Assembly (NCBI GenBank): GCA_002425705.1
Contig: DIMT01000031.1
Coordinates: forward strand, 7,066-34,754
Length of the DNA stretch: 27,689 nucleotides
Direction of reading: 5' to 3'
From: Firmicutes bacterium UBA5559
GTDB taxonomy: Bacteria > Bacillota > Clostridia > Peptostreptococcales > Anaerovoracaceae
The notes beneath the pieces were generated by a model, which worked only from the letters and a program-made list of their open reading frames with translations, was not told the origin of the DNA and did no database searches. Shown here one piece after another: positions 1-8,418 of the stretch (positions are counted from its first letter, which is position 1; each line of letters opens with the position of its first letter). Position numbers and translations under genes: made by a program.

Positions 1-1530
1 GTGCTGAACCCTAAGCCGGTCCTCGGTAGCATTGATTTCCTTTTCCTGTTCCAGTACGTCCCTGGCCAGCTCTGTATCGCCGTTTTCCAATGACCGGATG
101 GTATCCGTCGTCATTCTGCGGATGCTGTCAAAGCATTCATAGATTTCGGCAGAAGCCGTATCGGAAAACTCGTACTTATTTTTGATTTTCTCCCGGGCAA
201 ACTCCACAATATTGGTACAGTGGTCGCCAATATGTTCAATATCAGATGCCACATGTATCATTTCCGATACCTGAAGAGCCTGGCTTTCCGTCAGATTGCC
301 GCTGGTATAAAGGGAGGCAAGATATTTGACGGTTTCTCCCTGAAGGCTGTCAACAATATCTTCCATCTCCAGAACTTTGTTAACCGCTTGCATGTCATCA
401 CCAAGAAATGCTTTCTTGGCTTCAACAATCATATCCAAAGCAATTCCCGCTATCCTGGATAGTTCTTTGGTAGCCAAGTGCAGAGCAAAAACAGGGCTTT
501 CAATGATCTTATAATCCAGGTACATGGGTTGACCAACCGCCAGAACTTCTTCCTTATCGGCTACCAGTTTTGTAACGATTTTTACCAGAACCCAGATAAA
601 TGGCAACCAGACAATCGTATTCAGTATGTTAAAAAACATATGAGAATTGGCGATCTGACGGGCAATGATTTCCAACTCCGGTCCTTTCGGTGAAATAAAG
701 CTGATGAACTTAGCATACTGGGGAATCAGGAAAATAAAGATCAATGTTCCTGCAATATTGAAAATCGTATGCGACAAAGCTGCTCTTTTCGCATTAACTG
801 AGGCTCCGATGGAGGCAAGCAATGCGGTAATCGTAGTTCCCACATTATCCCCGAAGAGAATCGGCAGCGCCCCCTGAAGACCAATAATGCTGGTAATCCC
901 GTCAGCTCCCGGCTGGGAAGCTAAATTCTGAAGGACTGCAATCGTTGCCGAACTGCTCTGTACCACGACCGTCATAACGGTTCCGATTAATACTCCTAGA
1001 GCCGGAACATCCTGAACATTCAGCATGATTTCCGTAAACATCGGAGCAGCTGCCAGAGGTTTCATGATTTGAGACATAATATTGATGCCTACAAACAGCA
1101 GACCGAAGGCAAAAGCAACCTGGCCGATATTGACGATTCTTTCTCTCTTGAAGAAAAAATACATGACGAATCCGATTACGACAAAAACCCAGGCGTAATC
1201 CCCAATTTTAAAGGCTATCAACTGAGCGGTTATGGTCGTACCAATGTTGGCACCCATAATAACGCTGATCGCCTGAGGCAGGTTCATCAGTCCAGCACTG
1301 ACAAATCCAATGACCATTACCGTTGTCGCACTACTGCTCTGCAGGACAGCGGTGGTCAGCGCCCCTGCCAAAACACCCAATACCGGATTTTTCGTGAGCA
1401 CTGCCAGGATATTTCTCATCTTGTCCCCAGCTGATTTCTGAAGGCCGTCGCTCATCAGGTTCATACCATAGATGAACAGCGCCAGTCCGCCCAGCATGGT
1501 CATCGTCATCTGAAAGATTTCCGCATTCAT
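1..1530 (-). CDS. Na/Pi cotransporter family protein with C-terminal PhoU-like domain (3' end cut by window edge)
   Basis: Membrane protein likely to import inorganic phosphate with sodium. The visible 510 residues run off the left edge without a stop; the family is usually about 540-560 residues, so little is missing. Two internally repeated halves are clear: QSSSATT at about 64-70 and QSSSAT at about 191-196, each followed by a glycine-rich GANIGTT (93-99) or GDNVGTT (227-233), the signature of the Na_Pi_cotrans fold. Hydrophobic segments fill roughly residues 8-320. From about 335 the chain becomes soluble, helical and charged, like a PhoU domain. The ATG at 1530 follows AAAGGGGAAAGAAA, a good ribosome binding site. 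It appears to be a single-gene unit with its own promoter and a Pho-box-like array upstream (1583-1646), which suggests induction by phosphate starvation. The exact substrate is inferred from the family. Confidence 0.93.
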   Translation of the reverse strand, partial: MNAEIFQMTMTMLGGLALFIYGMNLMSDGLQKSAGDKMRNILAVLTKNPVLGVLAGALTTAVLQSSSATTVMVIGFVSAGLMNLPQAISVIMGANIGTTITAQLIAFKIGDYAWVFVVIGFVMYFFFKRERIVNIGQVAFAFGLLFVGINIMSQIMKPLAAAPMFTEIMLNVQDVPALGVLIGTVMTVVVQSSSATIAVLQNLASQPGADGITSIIGLQGALPILFGDNVGTTITALLASIGASVNAKRAALSHTIFNIAGTLIFIFLIPQYAKFISFISPKGPELEIIARQIANSHMFFNILNTIVWLPFIWVLVKIVTKLVADKEEVLAVGQPMYLDYKIIESPVFALHLATKELSRIAGIALDMIVEAKKAFLGDDMQAVNKVLEMEDIVDSLQGETVKYLASLYTSGNLTESQALQVSEMIHVASDIEHIGDHCTNIVEFAREKIKNKYEFSDTASAEIYECFDSIRRMTTDTIRSLENGDTELARDVLEQEKEINATEDRLRVQH

Positions 1531-1582
1531 TTTCTTTCCCCTTTATCATATCATATTTATCCGAATAATAACATTCATAGGT

Positions 1583-1588
1583 ATTATA
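1583..1588 (-). promoter_or_regulatory. -10 element of the Na/Pi cotransporter promoter
   Basis: On the minus strand this reads TATAAT, an exact sigma-A -10 hexamer 52 bases before the start codon. At 17 bases upstream there is only TAGGAA, not a -35 element. A perfect -10 without a -35 is what an activator-dependent promoter looks like, and candidate activator sites lie just upstream. Confidence 0.6.
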
Positions 1589-1618
1589 TCGGATGAAATA
1601 TCCTCTTCCTATCTTCAA

Positions 1619-1646
1619 CGTTAAGGGGATGTAAATTTTATGTTAA
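1619..1646 (-). promoter_or_regulatory. Pho-box-like array: three direct repeats spaced 11 bp
   Basis: Minus-strand hexamers TTAACA (1641-1646), TTTACA (1630-1635) and TTAACG (1619-1624) are separated by exactly five bases, giving an 11-bp period. Firmicute PhoP binds direct TT(A/T/C)ACA-like repeats separated by about five bases. The gene downstream is a phosphate transporter, so the match is in the expected place. The array ends 30 bases above the -10, slightly farther than typical Bacillus sites. The TAA inside the first repeat is also the stop codon of the upstream ATPase gene. No fourth repeat is seen. Confidence 0.6.
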
Positions 1647-2761
1647 ATCCAATCCTGCTGGTCCAGCATCCATTGAGTGATTTCCCGCATTCGACGTTGA
1701 AATATTGAGGCTTCCGGGTTGTAATCAAATACGGCTCTAGCATTTTTCATTACTGGGTCGAATCCAATCTCAAAGTATGTCCATCCGCTCTCGAATTTTC
1801 CAGCTTGCTCTTTTTCAGAGTCATTCATGCTCCATTCTTCATCCTGGAATCGCTGATTATAGATATAACAACAGGAAGCCGACGAATATTTTTCAATCAT
1901 TTCCAGAATTTCCCGATCTTTCCTGTTACGATGCACCTCCTCCACCTCAAGGGGGCAATGGGAAACACAACAGACCAAATCGGCAAGCTGAAGGATTTGT
2001 CCCGCTGCTTCTCCAAAAAAGGATGGCATCTCGACGATGATCAAGTCCGTTTCCCCTTTTTCGCCGATTTCCCGAATCAACTGTTCCATCTCTTTTGCAG
2101 TTAATTGATTCAACGGATTTTTTCTGCCAGTCGGAGTAAAATATCGAACGCCTCTTGGTGTTTCATGGCAATAGTCCTGGATTGATACGTCTTTCCTGCT
2201 CTCCCGGTAATACAAGTACCGGGATAACCCCCCTTCCGGAATCGGATAGTCTGATTGAGCCGGATGCCAATCTTCCGTCAAATCAAGATCTCCACCGTTC
2301 AGGTAAAGTACCCGGTATTGATGAAAAATGCTTAGTTCAGAACCAAGTCCCAAACTTATGGCTGTCTTGCCCGACCCACCACGAGCTCCCGTAACCACAA
2401 GAATCCTGGGGCTTCCCTCTTCCAAACGGAAAGAATCGGTAACACCTTCCTGTTTGATCAGGGAAACGGCTTTTTTTAAAAAATCCTTTGCTGAACCATA
2501 TTTATAAGCCGTAGGCGGATGGCAGTCCCAGGGTTTCTCCACCAAAAACAAAACCGGGCAGTTAAAAACCCGGGATAGCGCTATTTCCCTTTCCTCGGAA
2601 GGCTCTTCATCAATGATGACCAGGGTCCAATCATCGGCTGCCTCGGCACGCATTGACTGAATGCCGGTCATTCCTGCGGTAATCCCGGATCGATATGTGG
2701 TCATCGATTGAATCAGTGCCCTTCCGTAATCCTCCTCATCTGTCAGCAGTAAAAATTTCAT
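1643..2761 (-). CDS. CpaE/TadZ-like protein: receiver-like domain plus MinD/ParA-type P-loop ATPase
   Basis: Predicted 372-residue cytoplasmic protein. Residues 1-105 look like a response-regulator receiver fold: strand LLLTDEE near 4-10, LVIIDEEP near 47-54 with an Asp at the usual phosphorylation place, and LVEK near 73-76. Residues 118-360 form a MinD/ParA-like ATPase with GARGGSGKTA at about 125-134. In CpaE/TadZ proteins this pairing positions pilus or secretion machinery at the pole. The signature lysine of the deviant Walker A (KGGxGKT) is Arg here, and the Walker B strand reads IIVEMP with Glu in place of Asp. An ATG 36 bases upstream, at 2797, is one base after the -10 hexamer and so would lie upstream of the expected transcription start. 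I therefore chose Met at 2761, which has AAGGAAGG before it. No tad, flp, par or min genes adjoin it, so its job is unknown. Confidence 0.75.
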   Translation of the reverse strand: MKFLLLTDEEDYGRALIQSMTTYRSGITAGMTGIQSMRAEAADDWTLVIIDEEPSEEREIALSRVFNCPVLFLVEKPWDCHPPTAYKYGSAKDFLKKAVSLIKQEGVTDSFRLEEGSPRILVVTGARGGSGKTAISLGLGSELSIFHQYRVLYLNGGDLDLTEDWHPAQSDYPIPEGGLSRYLYYRESRKDVSIQDYCHETPRGVRYFTPTGRKNPLNQLTAKEMEQLIREIGEKGETDLIIVEMPSFFGEAAGQILQLADLVCCVSHCPLEVEEVHRNRKDREILEMIEKYSSASCCYIYNQRFQDEEWSMNDSEKEQAGKFESGWTYFEIGFDPVMKNARAVFDYNPEASIFQRRMREITQWMLDQQDWI

Positions 2762-2797
2762 TTTATCCCTACCTTCCTTTACCGGAAAATTATCCAT

Positions 2798-2826
2798 ATT
2801 ATACTTTATATGACATATAATGTCAA
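2798..2826 (-). promoter_or_regulatory. Consensus sigma-A promoter with embedded palindrome
   Basis: Minus strand TTGACA (2821-2826), a 17-base spacer, and TATAAT (2798-2803): both hexamers match consensus exactly. A perfect inverted repeat, TGACAT-3-ATGTCA, covers 2811-2825 and overlaps the -35 and spacer. That is a typical position for a repressor operator, which would make sense for such a strong promoter. The repressor is not identifiable here. Confidence 0.85.
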
Positions 2827-2861
2827 TTATTCAATGTAATTCTTTTCCCTGCTTCTTTCCC

Positions 2862-2894
2862 GGTAAAGAAAAAGAGAACCGTTTCCGGTTCTCT
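2862..2894 (-). terminator. Rho-independent terminator after ppdK
   Basis: Minus-strand transcript forms AGAGAACCG-GAAA-CGGTTCTCT, a nine-pair stem with a GNRA-type loop (2873-2894), followed directly by TTTTTCTTT. It lies 39 bases after the ppdK stop and should end the phoH-to-ppdK operon. Confidence 0.9.
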
Positions 2895-2932
2895 CATTGC
2901 ATCGATTTGTTTTGTTGAAAAAAAATCCCTGA

Positions 2933-5566
2933 CTATTTATCCACGTTCTGATTCTTAACCACCGCCTGAGCTGCTGCCAACCGGGCAATCGGAACCCGGA
3001 AGGGAGAGCAGGACACATAATGCAGACCGATGTTGTAGCAGAATTCCACGGTTTTCGGATCGCCACCGTGCTCACCACAGATACCCAGCTTAATATTGGG
3101 TCGGGTTTCCTTGCCCATTTCCACGGCCATCTTCATTAATTTTCCGACGCCCTTTTCATCCACAGTCTGGAAAGGATCTTCTTCGAAAATCAGCTTATCC
3201 CGATAATCCTGGATGATCTTACCCGTATCATCTCTGGAGAATCCAAAGGTCATCTGGGTCAGGTCGTTGGTGCCGAAGGAGAAGAATTCCGCTTCTCTGG
3301 CAATTTCATCCGCTGTCAGTGCTGCCCGGGGTACTTCAATCATCGTCCCGATCAGGTAATCGACCTTCTCCCCTTCCCGTTCAAAACACTTCTGGATCGT
3401 CTGCTCCACCGTATTCTTAACGAAGGTCAGTTCCTTTTCCAGGCCAACCAGAGGAATCATGATTTCCGGGACGATCTTCATGCCCTTTTCCTTTTTCAGT
3501 TCAATGGCAGCCATGATGATGGCTTCTGCCTGCATCTCGGCAATCTCCGGATAGGTGATGACCAGCCGACAGCCCCGATGTCCCAGCATAGGATTGAATT
3601 CATGAAGCTCCCGAACGGCTTTTTCCAGCTTCTCATAGGGAATATTGATTTGTTCCGCCAGAAGATGGGTTTCCTCTTCCGTTTGGGGAAGGAATTCGTG
3701 CAAGGGAGGATCCAGCAGGCGAATCGTCACCGGCCGTTCACCCATAACTTCGAAAATACCCTTAAAATCTCCCTTTTGATAAGGCAGGAGGAATTTCAGT
3801 GCCTCTCTCCGCTCTTCTTCCGTATCGGCAACGATCATCCGACGGACTGCCGGAATACGCTCTTCTTCAAAGAACATGTGCTCAGTACGGCAGAGTCCGA
3901 TTCCTTCCGCTCCGAATTCCACTGCCTGGGCTGCATCCCTGGGATTGTCCGCATTGGTTCGAACCTTCATGGTTCGGATCTCATCTGCCCATTTCATGAT
4001 GATGGCAAAATCACCGGATAATTCGGGAGCAACTGTATCCACCATGCCTTGATAGACCGTTCCCGTAGAACCGTCCAGGGATATATAATCCCCTTCTTTG
4101 AAGCTCATACCCTGAACAGTCATCAGGTTTTTCTGGTCGTCGACTTTGATGTCGGAACAGCCTGCCACACAGCATTTTCCCATGCCTCGGGCCACAACAG
4201 CTGCATGGGAGGTCATGCCTCCACGGGCTGTCAGTATGCCTTCCGCCGCTACCATGCCGCCCAGATCCTCCGGGGATGTTTCCTGACGTACCAGAATGAC
4301 CTTTTCTCCGGATTTTACAGCTTCTGCCGCATCTGCAGCGTGGAAATAGATCTTGCCGGTGGCTGCACCCGGGGAAGCAGGAAGCCCTTTGGCCAGGACA
4401 ACTGCCTTTTTGATTTCGTTTTGATCGAACATGGGATGAAGCAGCTGATCGATCTGAGCCGGATCCAGCCTGGTGACGGCCGTACGCTTGTCAATCAAGC
4501 CTTCCTTTTCCATGTCTACAGCGATTTTCACGGCTGCAGCAGCTGTCCGTTTGCCGGTTCGGGTCTGAAGCATAAAAAGCTTTCCCCGTTCAACGGTAAA
4601 CTCCATGTCCTGCATATCCGTATAGTGCTTTTCCAGCAGATCGGAAATCCGGCTGAATTCCTTGAAGACCTCCGGAAAAGTTTCTGCCATCTGGTCGATG
4701 GGCAGGGGTGTCCGGATGCCGGCCACTACGTCTTCTCCCTGGGCATTGACCAGGAATTCTCCAAAAATCTTGTCTTCTCCGTTTACCGGGCTGCGGGTAA
4801 AGGCAACCCCCGTGCCGGAAGTGTCTCCCATGTTTCCGAATACCATGGACTGTACATTGACCGCAGTACCCAGGTTGGAGGGAATGTTGTTGATCTGGCG
4901 ATACAGAATCGCCCGATCATTGTTCCAGGACCGAAATACGGCTTTAATAGCGCCGACCAACTGTTCTCTCGGATCCTGAGGGAACGGGATTCCGGTTTCT
5001 TTCAGAACCAATTCTTTGTAGGAGACGATGATTTCCTTCAGGTCTTCTGCCTGAAGCTCCACATCGAATTCAACGTTTCTTTCATGCTTTTTGGCTTCAA
5101 AGATTCCGTCAAATTTGCTCTTGTGCACATCCAGTACCACGTCACCGTACATCTGGATGAAACGCCTGTAACTGTCGTAGGCAAATCGTTCATTCTCTGT
5201 TAATCGGACCATTCCGATCACGGTCTCATCGTTGAGCCCCAGATTCAGGATGGTATCCATCATGCCCGGCATGGAAAAAACAGCGCCGGAACGGACGGAA
5301 ACCAGCAGGGGGTTGGATGGATCGCCGAAGGTTTTTCCAGTGACCTTTTCCAAATCGGCCAGTTTCACATAGATTTCATCCATGATCTCCTCCGATATGG
5401 TTCGGTTCTTGGTATAATACTCGTTGCAGGCCTCTGTCGTAACGGTAAATCCGAAGGGGACCGGCAGCCCGATCTTGGTCATTTCGGCCAGATTGGCTCC
5501 TTTACCGCCCAGAAGACTTTTCATGTCTTTGGAACCCTCATTAAAAGAATAAACAAATTTTTTCAT
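2933..5566 (-). CDS. ppdK: Pyruvate, phosphate dikinase
   Basis: Interconverts pyruvate, ATP and phosphate with phosphoenolpyruvate, AMP and pyrophosphate. In anaerobic Clostridia it serves glycolysis or gluconeogenesis in place of, or alongside, pyruvate kinase. At 877 residues it is full length for the family (about 875). The N-terminal nucleotide-binding part opens with KKFVYSFNEG and the GGKGANLAEM loop. The phosphohistidine swivelling domain has GGMTSHAAV near residue 455. The C-terminal TIM barrel carries FGTNDLTQMTFG and the catalytic Cys in LGICGEHGG near 830. The start has AAGGAG at good spacing. It sits 21 bases after glyS and is the last gene of the operon. No PPDK regulatory kinase/phosphatase gene (PF03618 type) adjoins it in this window. 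Confidence 0.98.
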   Translation of the reverse strand: MKKFVYSFNEGSKDMKSLLGGKGANLAEMTKIGLPVPFGFTVTTEACNEYYTKNRTISEEIMDEIYVKLADLEKVTGKTFGDPSNPLLVSVRSGAVFSMPGMMDTILNLGLNDETVIGMVRLTENERFAYDSYRRFIQMYGDVVLDVHKSKFDGIFEAKKHERNVEFDVELQAEDLKEIIVSYKELVLKETGIPFPQDPREQLVGAIKAVFRSWNNDRAILYRQINNIPSNLGTAVNVQSMVFGNMGDTSGTGVAFTRSPVNGEDKIFGEFLVNAQGEDVVAGIRTPLPIDQMAETFPEVFKEFSRISDLLEKHYTDMQDMEFTVERGKLFMLQTRTGKRTAAAAVKIAVDMEKEGLIDKRTAVTRLDPAQIDQLLHPMFDQNEIKKAVVLAKGLPASPGAATGKIYFHAADAAEAVKSGEKVILVRQETSPEDLGGMVAAEGILTARGGMTSHAAVVARGMGKCCVAGCSDIKVDDQKNLMTVQGMSFKEGDYISLDGSTGTVYQGMVDTVAPELSGDFAIIMKWADEIRTMKVRTNADNPRDAAQAVEFGAEGIGLCRTEHMFFEEERIPAVRRMIVADTEEERREALKFLLPYQKGDFKGIFEVMGERPVTIRLLDPPLHEFLPQTEEETHLLAEQINIPYEKLEKAVRELHEFNPMLGHRGCRLVITYPEIAEMQAEAIIMAAIELKKEKGMKIVPEIMIPLVGLEKELTFVKNTVEQTIQKCFEREGEKVDYLIGTMIEVPRAALTADEIAREAEFFSFGTNDLTQMTFGFSRDDTGKIIQDYRDKLIFEEDPFQTVDEKGVGKLMKMAVEMGKETRPNIKLGICGEHGGDPKTVEFCYNIGLHYVSCSPFRVPIARLAAAQAVVKNQNVDK

Positions 5567-5587
5567 TACGTTTTCTCCTTATTCCAT

Positions 5588-6991
5588 TTAAAAAATCAGT
5601 CTTTCTTCGATGTATCCCCTGACTTCTTCGATTGGAATTCGAATCTGTTCCATCGTATCTCTGTCCCGTATGGTGACGCAGCCGTCTGTTTCCGTGTCAA
5701 AGTCGACACAAATGCAGAACGGGGTCCCTATTTCATCTTCCCTTCTGTATCTTTTGCCAATGGATCCGGATTCATCGTAATCTACCATGAAATATTTGGA
5801 TAATTCTTCATGAATCGGTTCGGCGATTGGGGCTAATTTTTTAGCCAGCGGCAGCACGGCAGCCTTAAAGGGAGCCAGCGCCGGGTGGAACCGCAGCACG
5901 GTCCGCACGTCTTCCTTACCATCCTCCGACCGGAGCACTTCTTCATCATAAGCATCTACCAGGAATGCTAAAGTGACCCTGTCAGCCCCTAAGGACGGTT
6001 CGATACAATACGGAACATATTTTTCATTGGTCTCCGGATCGATGTAGTTCATCTCCTGTCCGGAATGCTCAATGTGCTGCTTCAAATCAAAATCGGTACG
6101 GTCTGCTATGCCCCACAACTCTCCCCAGCCAAAGGGGAACAGGAACTCAATGTCCGTCGTAGCGTTGCTGTAGTGGGAAAGTTCTTCCGCTTCATGATCC
6201 CGGAGCCGGATATGCTCTTCTTTCATGGAGAGATCCTTCAGCCACTTGACGCAATAATCCTTCCAGTAGGTGAACCATTCCAGGTCCGTTCCCGGCTTGC
6301 AGAAAAATTCCAGTTCCATCTGCTCAAACTCTCTGGTTCGGAAGGTGAAGTTTCCCGGGGTAATCTCATTTCGGAAAGACTTTCCGATTTGAGCGATCCC
6401 AAAGGGGATTTTCTTACGGGAGGTCCTTTGGACATTCTTGAAATTCACGAAGATTCCCTGGGCTGTTTCCGGTCTCAGATAGATTTCCGCTCTGGAATCC
6501 TCTGTTACCCCCTGAAAGGTCTTGAACATCAGGTTGAACTGACGTATTCCGGTGAAATCTTTTTTTCCGCATTCAGGACAGGGGATTTCCTTTTCCTTCA
6601 GGTATTCTTCCATCTTTTCATTGGACCATCCGTCCACCGTGACATCCGTAATCTTCTGATCCGCCAGATAATCCTCAATCAGCTTGTCTGCCCGGAATCG
6701 GGCTTTGCAGCTTTTACAGTCGATCAGGGGATCTGCGAAACCGCCCACATGGCCGGAAGCTACCCAGGCTTTTGGATTCATCAGAATGGCGGCATCCAGG
6801 CCCACGTTGTATTTGGATTCCTGTACAAACTTACGCCACCAGGCTTTTTTGACGTTATTCTTCAGTTCAACTCCCACCGGACCATAGTCCCAGGTATTGG
6901 CCAATCCCCCGTAAATATCGGAACCGGGATAAACAAAGCCCCTGTTTTTGGCAAGGGCTACGACTTTTTCCATTGAAATATCTCTGCTCAT
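5588..6991 (-). CDS. glyS: Glycyl-tRNA synthetase, single-chain dimeric type
   Basis: Charges tRNA-Gly with glycine and ATP in the cytoplasm. This is the single-chain class II enzyme rather than the alpha/beta GlyQS tetramer. Motifs seen are RGFVYPGSDIYGG near the N terminus, the class II motif 2 region around FRNEITPGNFTFRTREFEQ, two CxxC pairs (CKSC and CPEC) as in zinc-containing homologues, and motif 3 in EPSLGADR. The C-terminal anticodon-binding domain runs from about 370. A longer frame opens at 7003, but Met at 6991 (MSRDISMEK) has GGAAGG just upstream and fits the usual family N terminus, giving 467 residues. It lies 27 bases from the DUF4342 gene end inside a long operon, and no T-box leader fits in that gap. 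Confidence 0.97.
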   Translation of the reverse strand: MSRDISMEKVVALAKNRGFVYPGSDIYGGLANTWDYGPVGVELKNNVKKAWWRKFVQESKYNVGLDAAILMNPKAWVASGHVGGFADPLIDCKSCKARFRADKLIEDYLADQKITDVTVDGWSNEKMEEYLKEKEIPCPECGKKDFTGIRQFNLMFKTFQGVTEDSRAEIYLRPETAQGIFVNFKNVQRTSRKKIPFGIAQIGKSFRNEITPGNFTFRTREFEQMELEFFCKPGTDLEWFTYWKDYCVKWLKDLSMKEEHIRLRDHEAEELSHYSNATTDIEFLFPFGWGELWGIADRTDFDLKQHIEHSGQEMNYIDPETNEKYVPYCIEPSLGADRVTLAFLVDAYDEEVLRSEDGKEDVRTVLRFHPALAPFKAAVLPLAKKLAPIAEPIHEELSKYFMVDYDESGSIGKRYRREDEIGTPFCICVDFDTETDGCVTIRDRDTMEQIRIPIEEVRGYIEERLIF

Positions 6992-7030
6992 ATTACCTTC
7001 CATTTCCAGTATGCACTTATTGGTCTTTTT

Positions 7031-7648
7031 TTATTTTTCTTCTTCCTTGTCTTCTGTGATCGGCTCCCCTTCATCGGTAAAAACATCGTCCATGTTGAAG
7101 TCCAAATCCACTTCGTCCGCTTCCTTTTTTACCTTGTTCAGGGCATCCGAGGCCTTTTCCTTTACGTTGTGATATACATCAGCGCTTTTTTCCTTAACCT
7201 CATCTGCAATGATAGTGCCCTTTTCAACGATATCCCCAAGCGTTTCATTAGCCATTTCGCTGATGTCATAGATGGATCCGTCTTCCCGGACCAGTTCGAT
7301 GTCGCACTTGGTGCCAAAGGCTGTGAGGACACCGGCGATCATGGCCCAGGGAGCCAGAATCGTGCCGACGATTCCAACATTAAGCGGAAGGTTCAGAACT
7401 ACTTCGTTGTCCTTCTTCACGATAATCTTAGAAACGTTGCCCTTCTTCACGGCTTCCTTAATGGCGGCGACCACCCCGGATGCCTGTTCGCTGAATTTGC
7501 CCTTTGATTTTTCATCAATGGTTTCCTCGATGGCGATAATGGCATCCACAACACTGCCATCAGCAGCTTCCAATGCTTCCTTTGCCTCTTTGTAGCTGAC
7601 TCCGGTTCTGTCCTTGACCAGTTCGATTTTTTCTAATGTAATTTCCAT
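7031..7648 (-). CDS. DUF4342-type protein: UBA/EF-Ts-like N-domain, hydrophobic core, amphipathic tail
   Basis: Function unknown; 205 residues. Residues 4-42 (LEKIELVKDRTGVSYKEAKE and the following helix) resemble the three-helix UBA-like domain of EF-Ts and NAC. Residues 60-115 hold a KKGNVSKIIVKKD strand region and then a hydrophobic stretch, LPLNVGIVGTILAPWAMIAG, characteristic of DUF4342. The C-terminal third consists of lysine/glutamate-rich amphipathic helices (VKEKSADVYHNVKEKASD) ending in a strongly acidic tail. It may associate peripherally with membrane, which is inference. The start has AAGGAGGG six bases upstream. It lies between recO and glyS in the same operon, suggesting constitutive expression with core translation genes. 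Confidence 0.8.
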   Translation of the reverse strand: MEITLEKIELVKDRTGVSYKEAKEALEAADGSVVDAIIAIEETIDEKSKGKFSEQASGVVAAIKEAVKKGNVSKIIVKKDNEVVLNLPLNVGIVGTILAPWAMIAGVLTAFGTKCDIELVREDGSIYDISEMANETLGDIVEKGTIIADEVKEKSADVYHNVKEKASDALNKVKKEADEVDLDFNMDDVFTDEGEPITEDKEEEK

Positions 7649-7660
7649 TTTCGACCCTCC

Positions 7661-8416
7661 TTATCCGTCGATCATAAGACCTTCACTCTTTAAATCACGG
7701 ATATCCAGATGATACCCGATGTACTGTCTGAGAAGTTTCTGGATCCCTGCTTCCACCGGGTCGGCCAAAGCAAGAGTTTCCAGACTTTTCAAAGGATGTT
7801 CCAGAAAATACTTTAATATACCTACTATATCAAAATCCGGCTCACAAATCAACGGATCCCTGGGTTCCAGACCCAGTTTTTTTATACAGTCCCGGCAAAG
7901 CACTCCTCCATCCCGGATGCTGAAACCAGGATGGATTCCGTTGCAGCCGCAGAGGACACAGGTTTCAAGCTGGGGGGCAGATCCCAGGATCTGAAGGGCT
8001 TTGACCTGATACCCCAGCACCAGGGTCCGGAGTTTTTTATTCCGGATTTCCATCATATCCAAAAAATCCAGGAGAAGCTGAAACAGCTGGGGATTCCTCA
8101 GATTTTCCGCTGCCACCCGTTCGGTGAATTCCATCACGTAGGAAGCAGCAAGATACTTGTCCAGATCCTCTCCGATCCGGTAATGGCTCCGGATTACTTC
8201 CGCTCCGTTGATGCTGTAAAGATCCTTGCTCCGAAACAGCTCATACCGGCCATAACTGAAAGGCCGCAGGGCCAGGGCTGCCTTGCTCCGGCTTTTCTCT
8301 CCGATGCTGGTTCCAGCGCTGATTTTCCCGTACTTTGCTGAAAAGAGAAGAATCATTTTGCGTCCGTTGACGGTTTTCGTCTGCCGGAGGATAATCCCTT
8401 CCGTATCCGTTACCAT
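7661..8416 (-). CDS. recO: DNA repair protein RecO
   Basis: RecF-pathway mediator that binds single-stranded DNA and RecR and helps load RecA at gaps. The 251-residue length fits the family. An OB-fold N-domain starts at DTEGIILRQT; the helical C-domain contains a zinc finger with Cys153, Cys156, Cys174 and Cys177 (CVLC and CRDC). The start lies two bases after the era stop and its ribosome binding site is within the era end, so the pair is almost certainly co-translated. The era-recO adjacency is classic for Firmicutes. Confidence 0.96.
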   Translation of the reverse strand: MVTDTEGIILRQTKTVNGRKMILLFSAKYGKISAGTSIGEKSRSKAALALRPFSYGRYELFRSKDLYSINGAEVIRSHYRIGEDLDKYLAASYVMEFTERVAAENLRNPQLFQLLLDFLDMMEIRNKKLRTLVLGYQVKALQILGSAPQLETCVLCGCNGIHPGFSIRDGGVLCRDCIKKLGLEPRDPLICEPDFDIVGILKYFLEHPLKSLETLALADPVEAGIQKLLRQYIGYHLDIRDLKSEGLMIDG

Positions 8417-8418
8417 AG

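Noticed and set aside
1331..1618. 95-codon minus-strand frame upstream of and into the Na/Pi cotransporter
   Set aside because: It runs in another frame through the promoter and the first 200 bases of the transporter; the transporter frame has the family motifs and a good ribosome binding site.
1643..2761. ParA of a ParAB partition system, or MinD
   Set aside because: No ParB, MinC or MinE partner and no parS-like sites; the receiver-like N-domain fits CpaE/TadZ better.
4049..5203. 384-codon open frame on the plus strand
   Set aside because: It lies wholly opposite ppdK, whose family match is certain; composition of the antisense frame is rich in Phe/His/Gly and shows no domain.
6065..6976. 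303-codon plus-strand open frame
   Set aside because: Antisense shadow of glyS with no recognisable motif and no ribosome binding site.
6992..7030. T-box leader before glyS
   Set aside because: The gap to the preceding gene is too short and the gene sits inside an operon; no specifier or antiterminator sequence is present.
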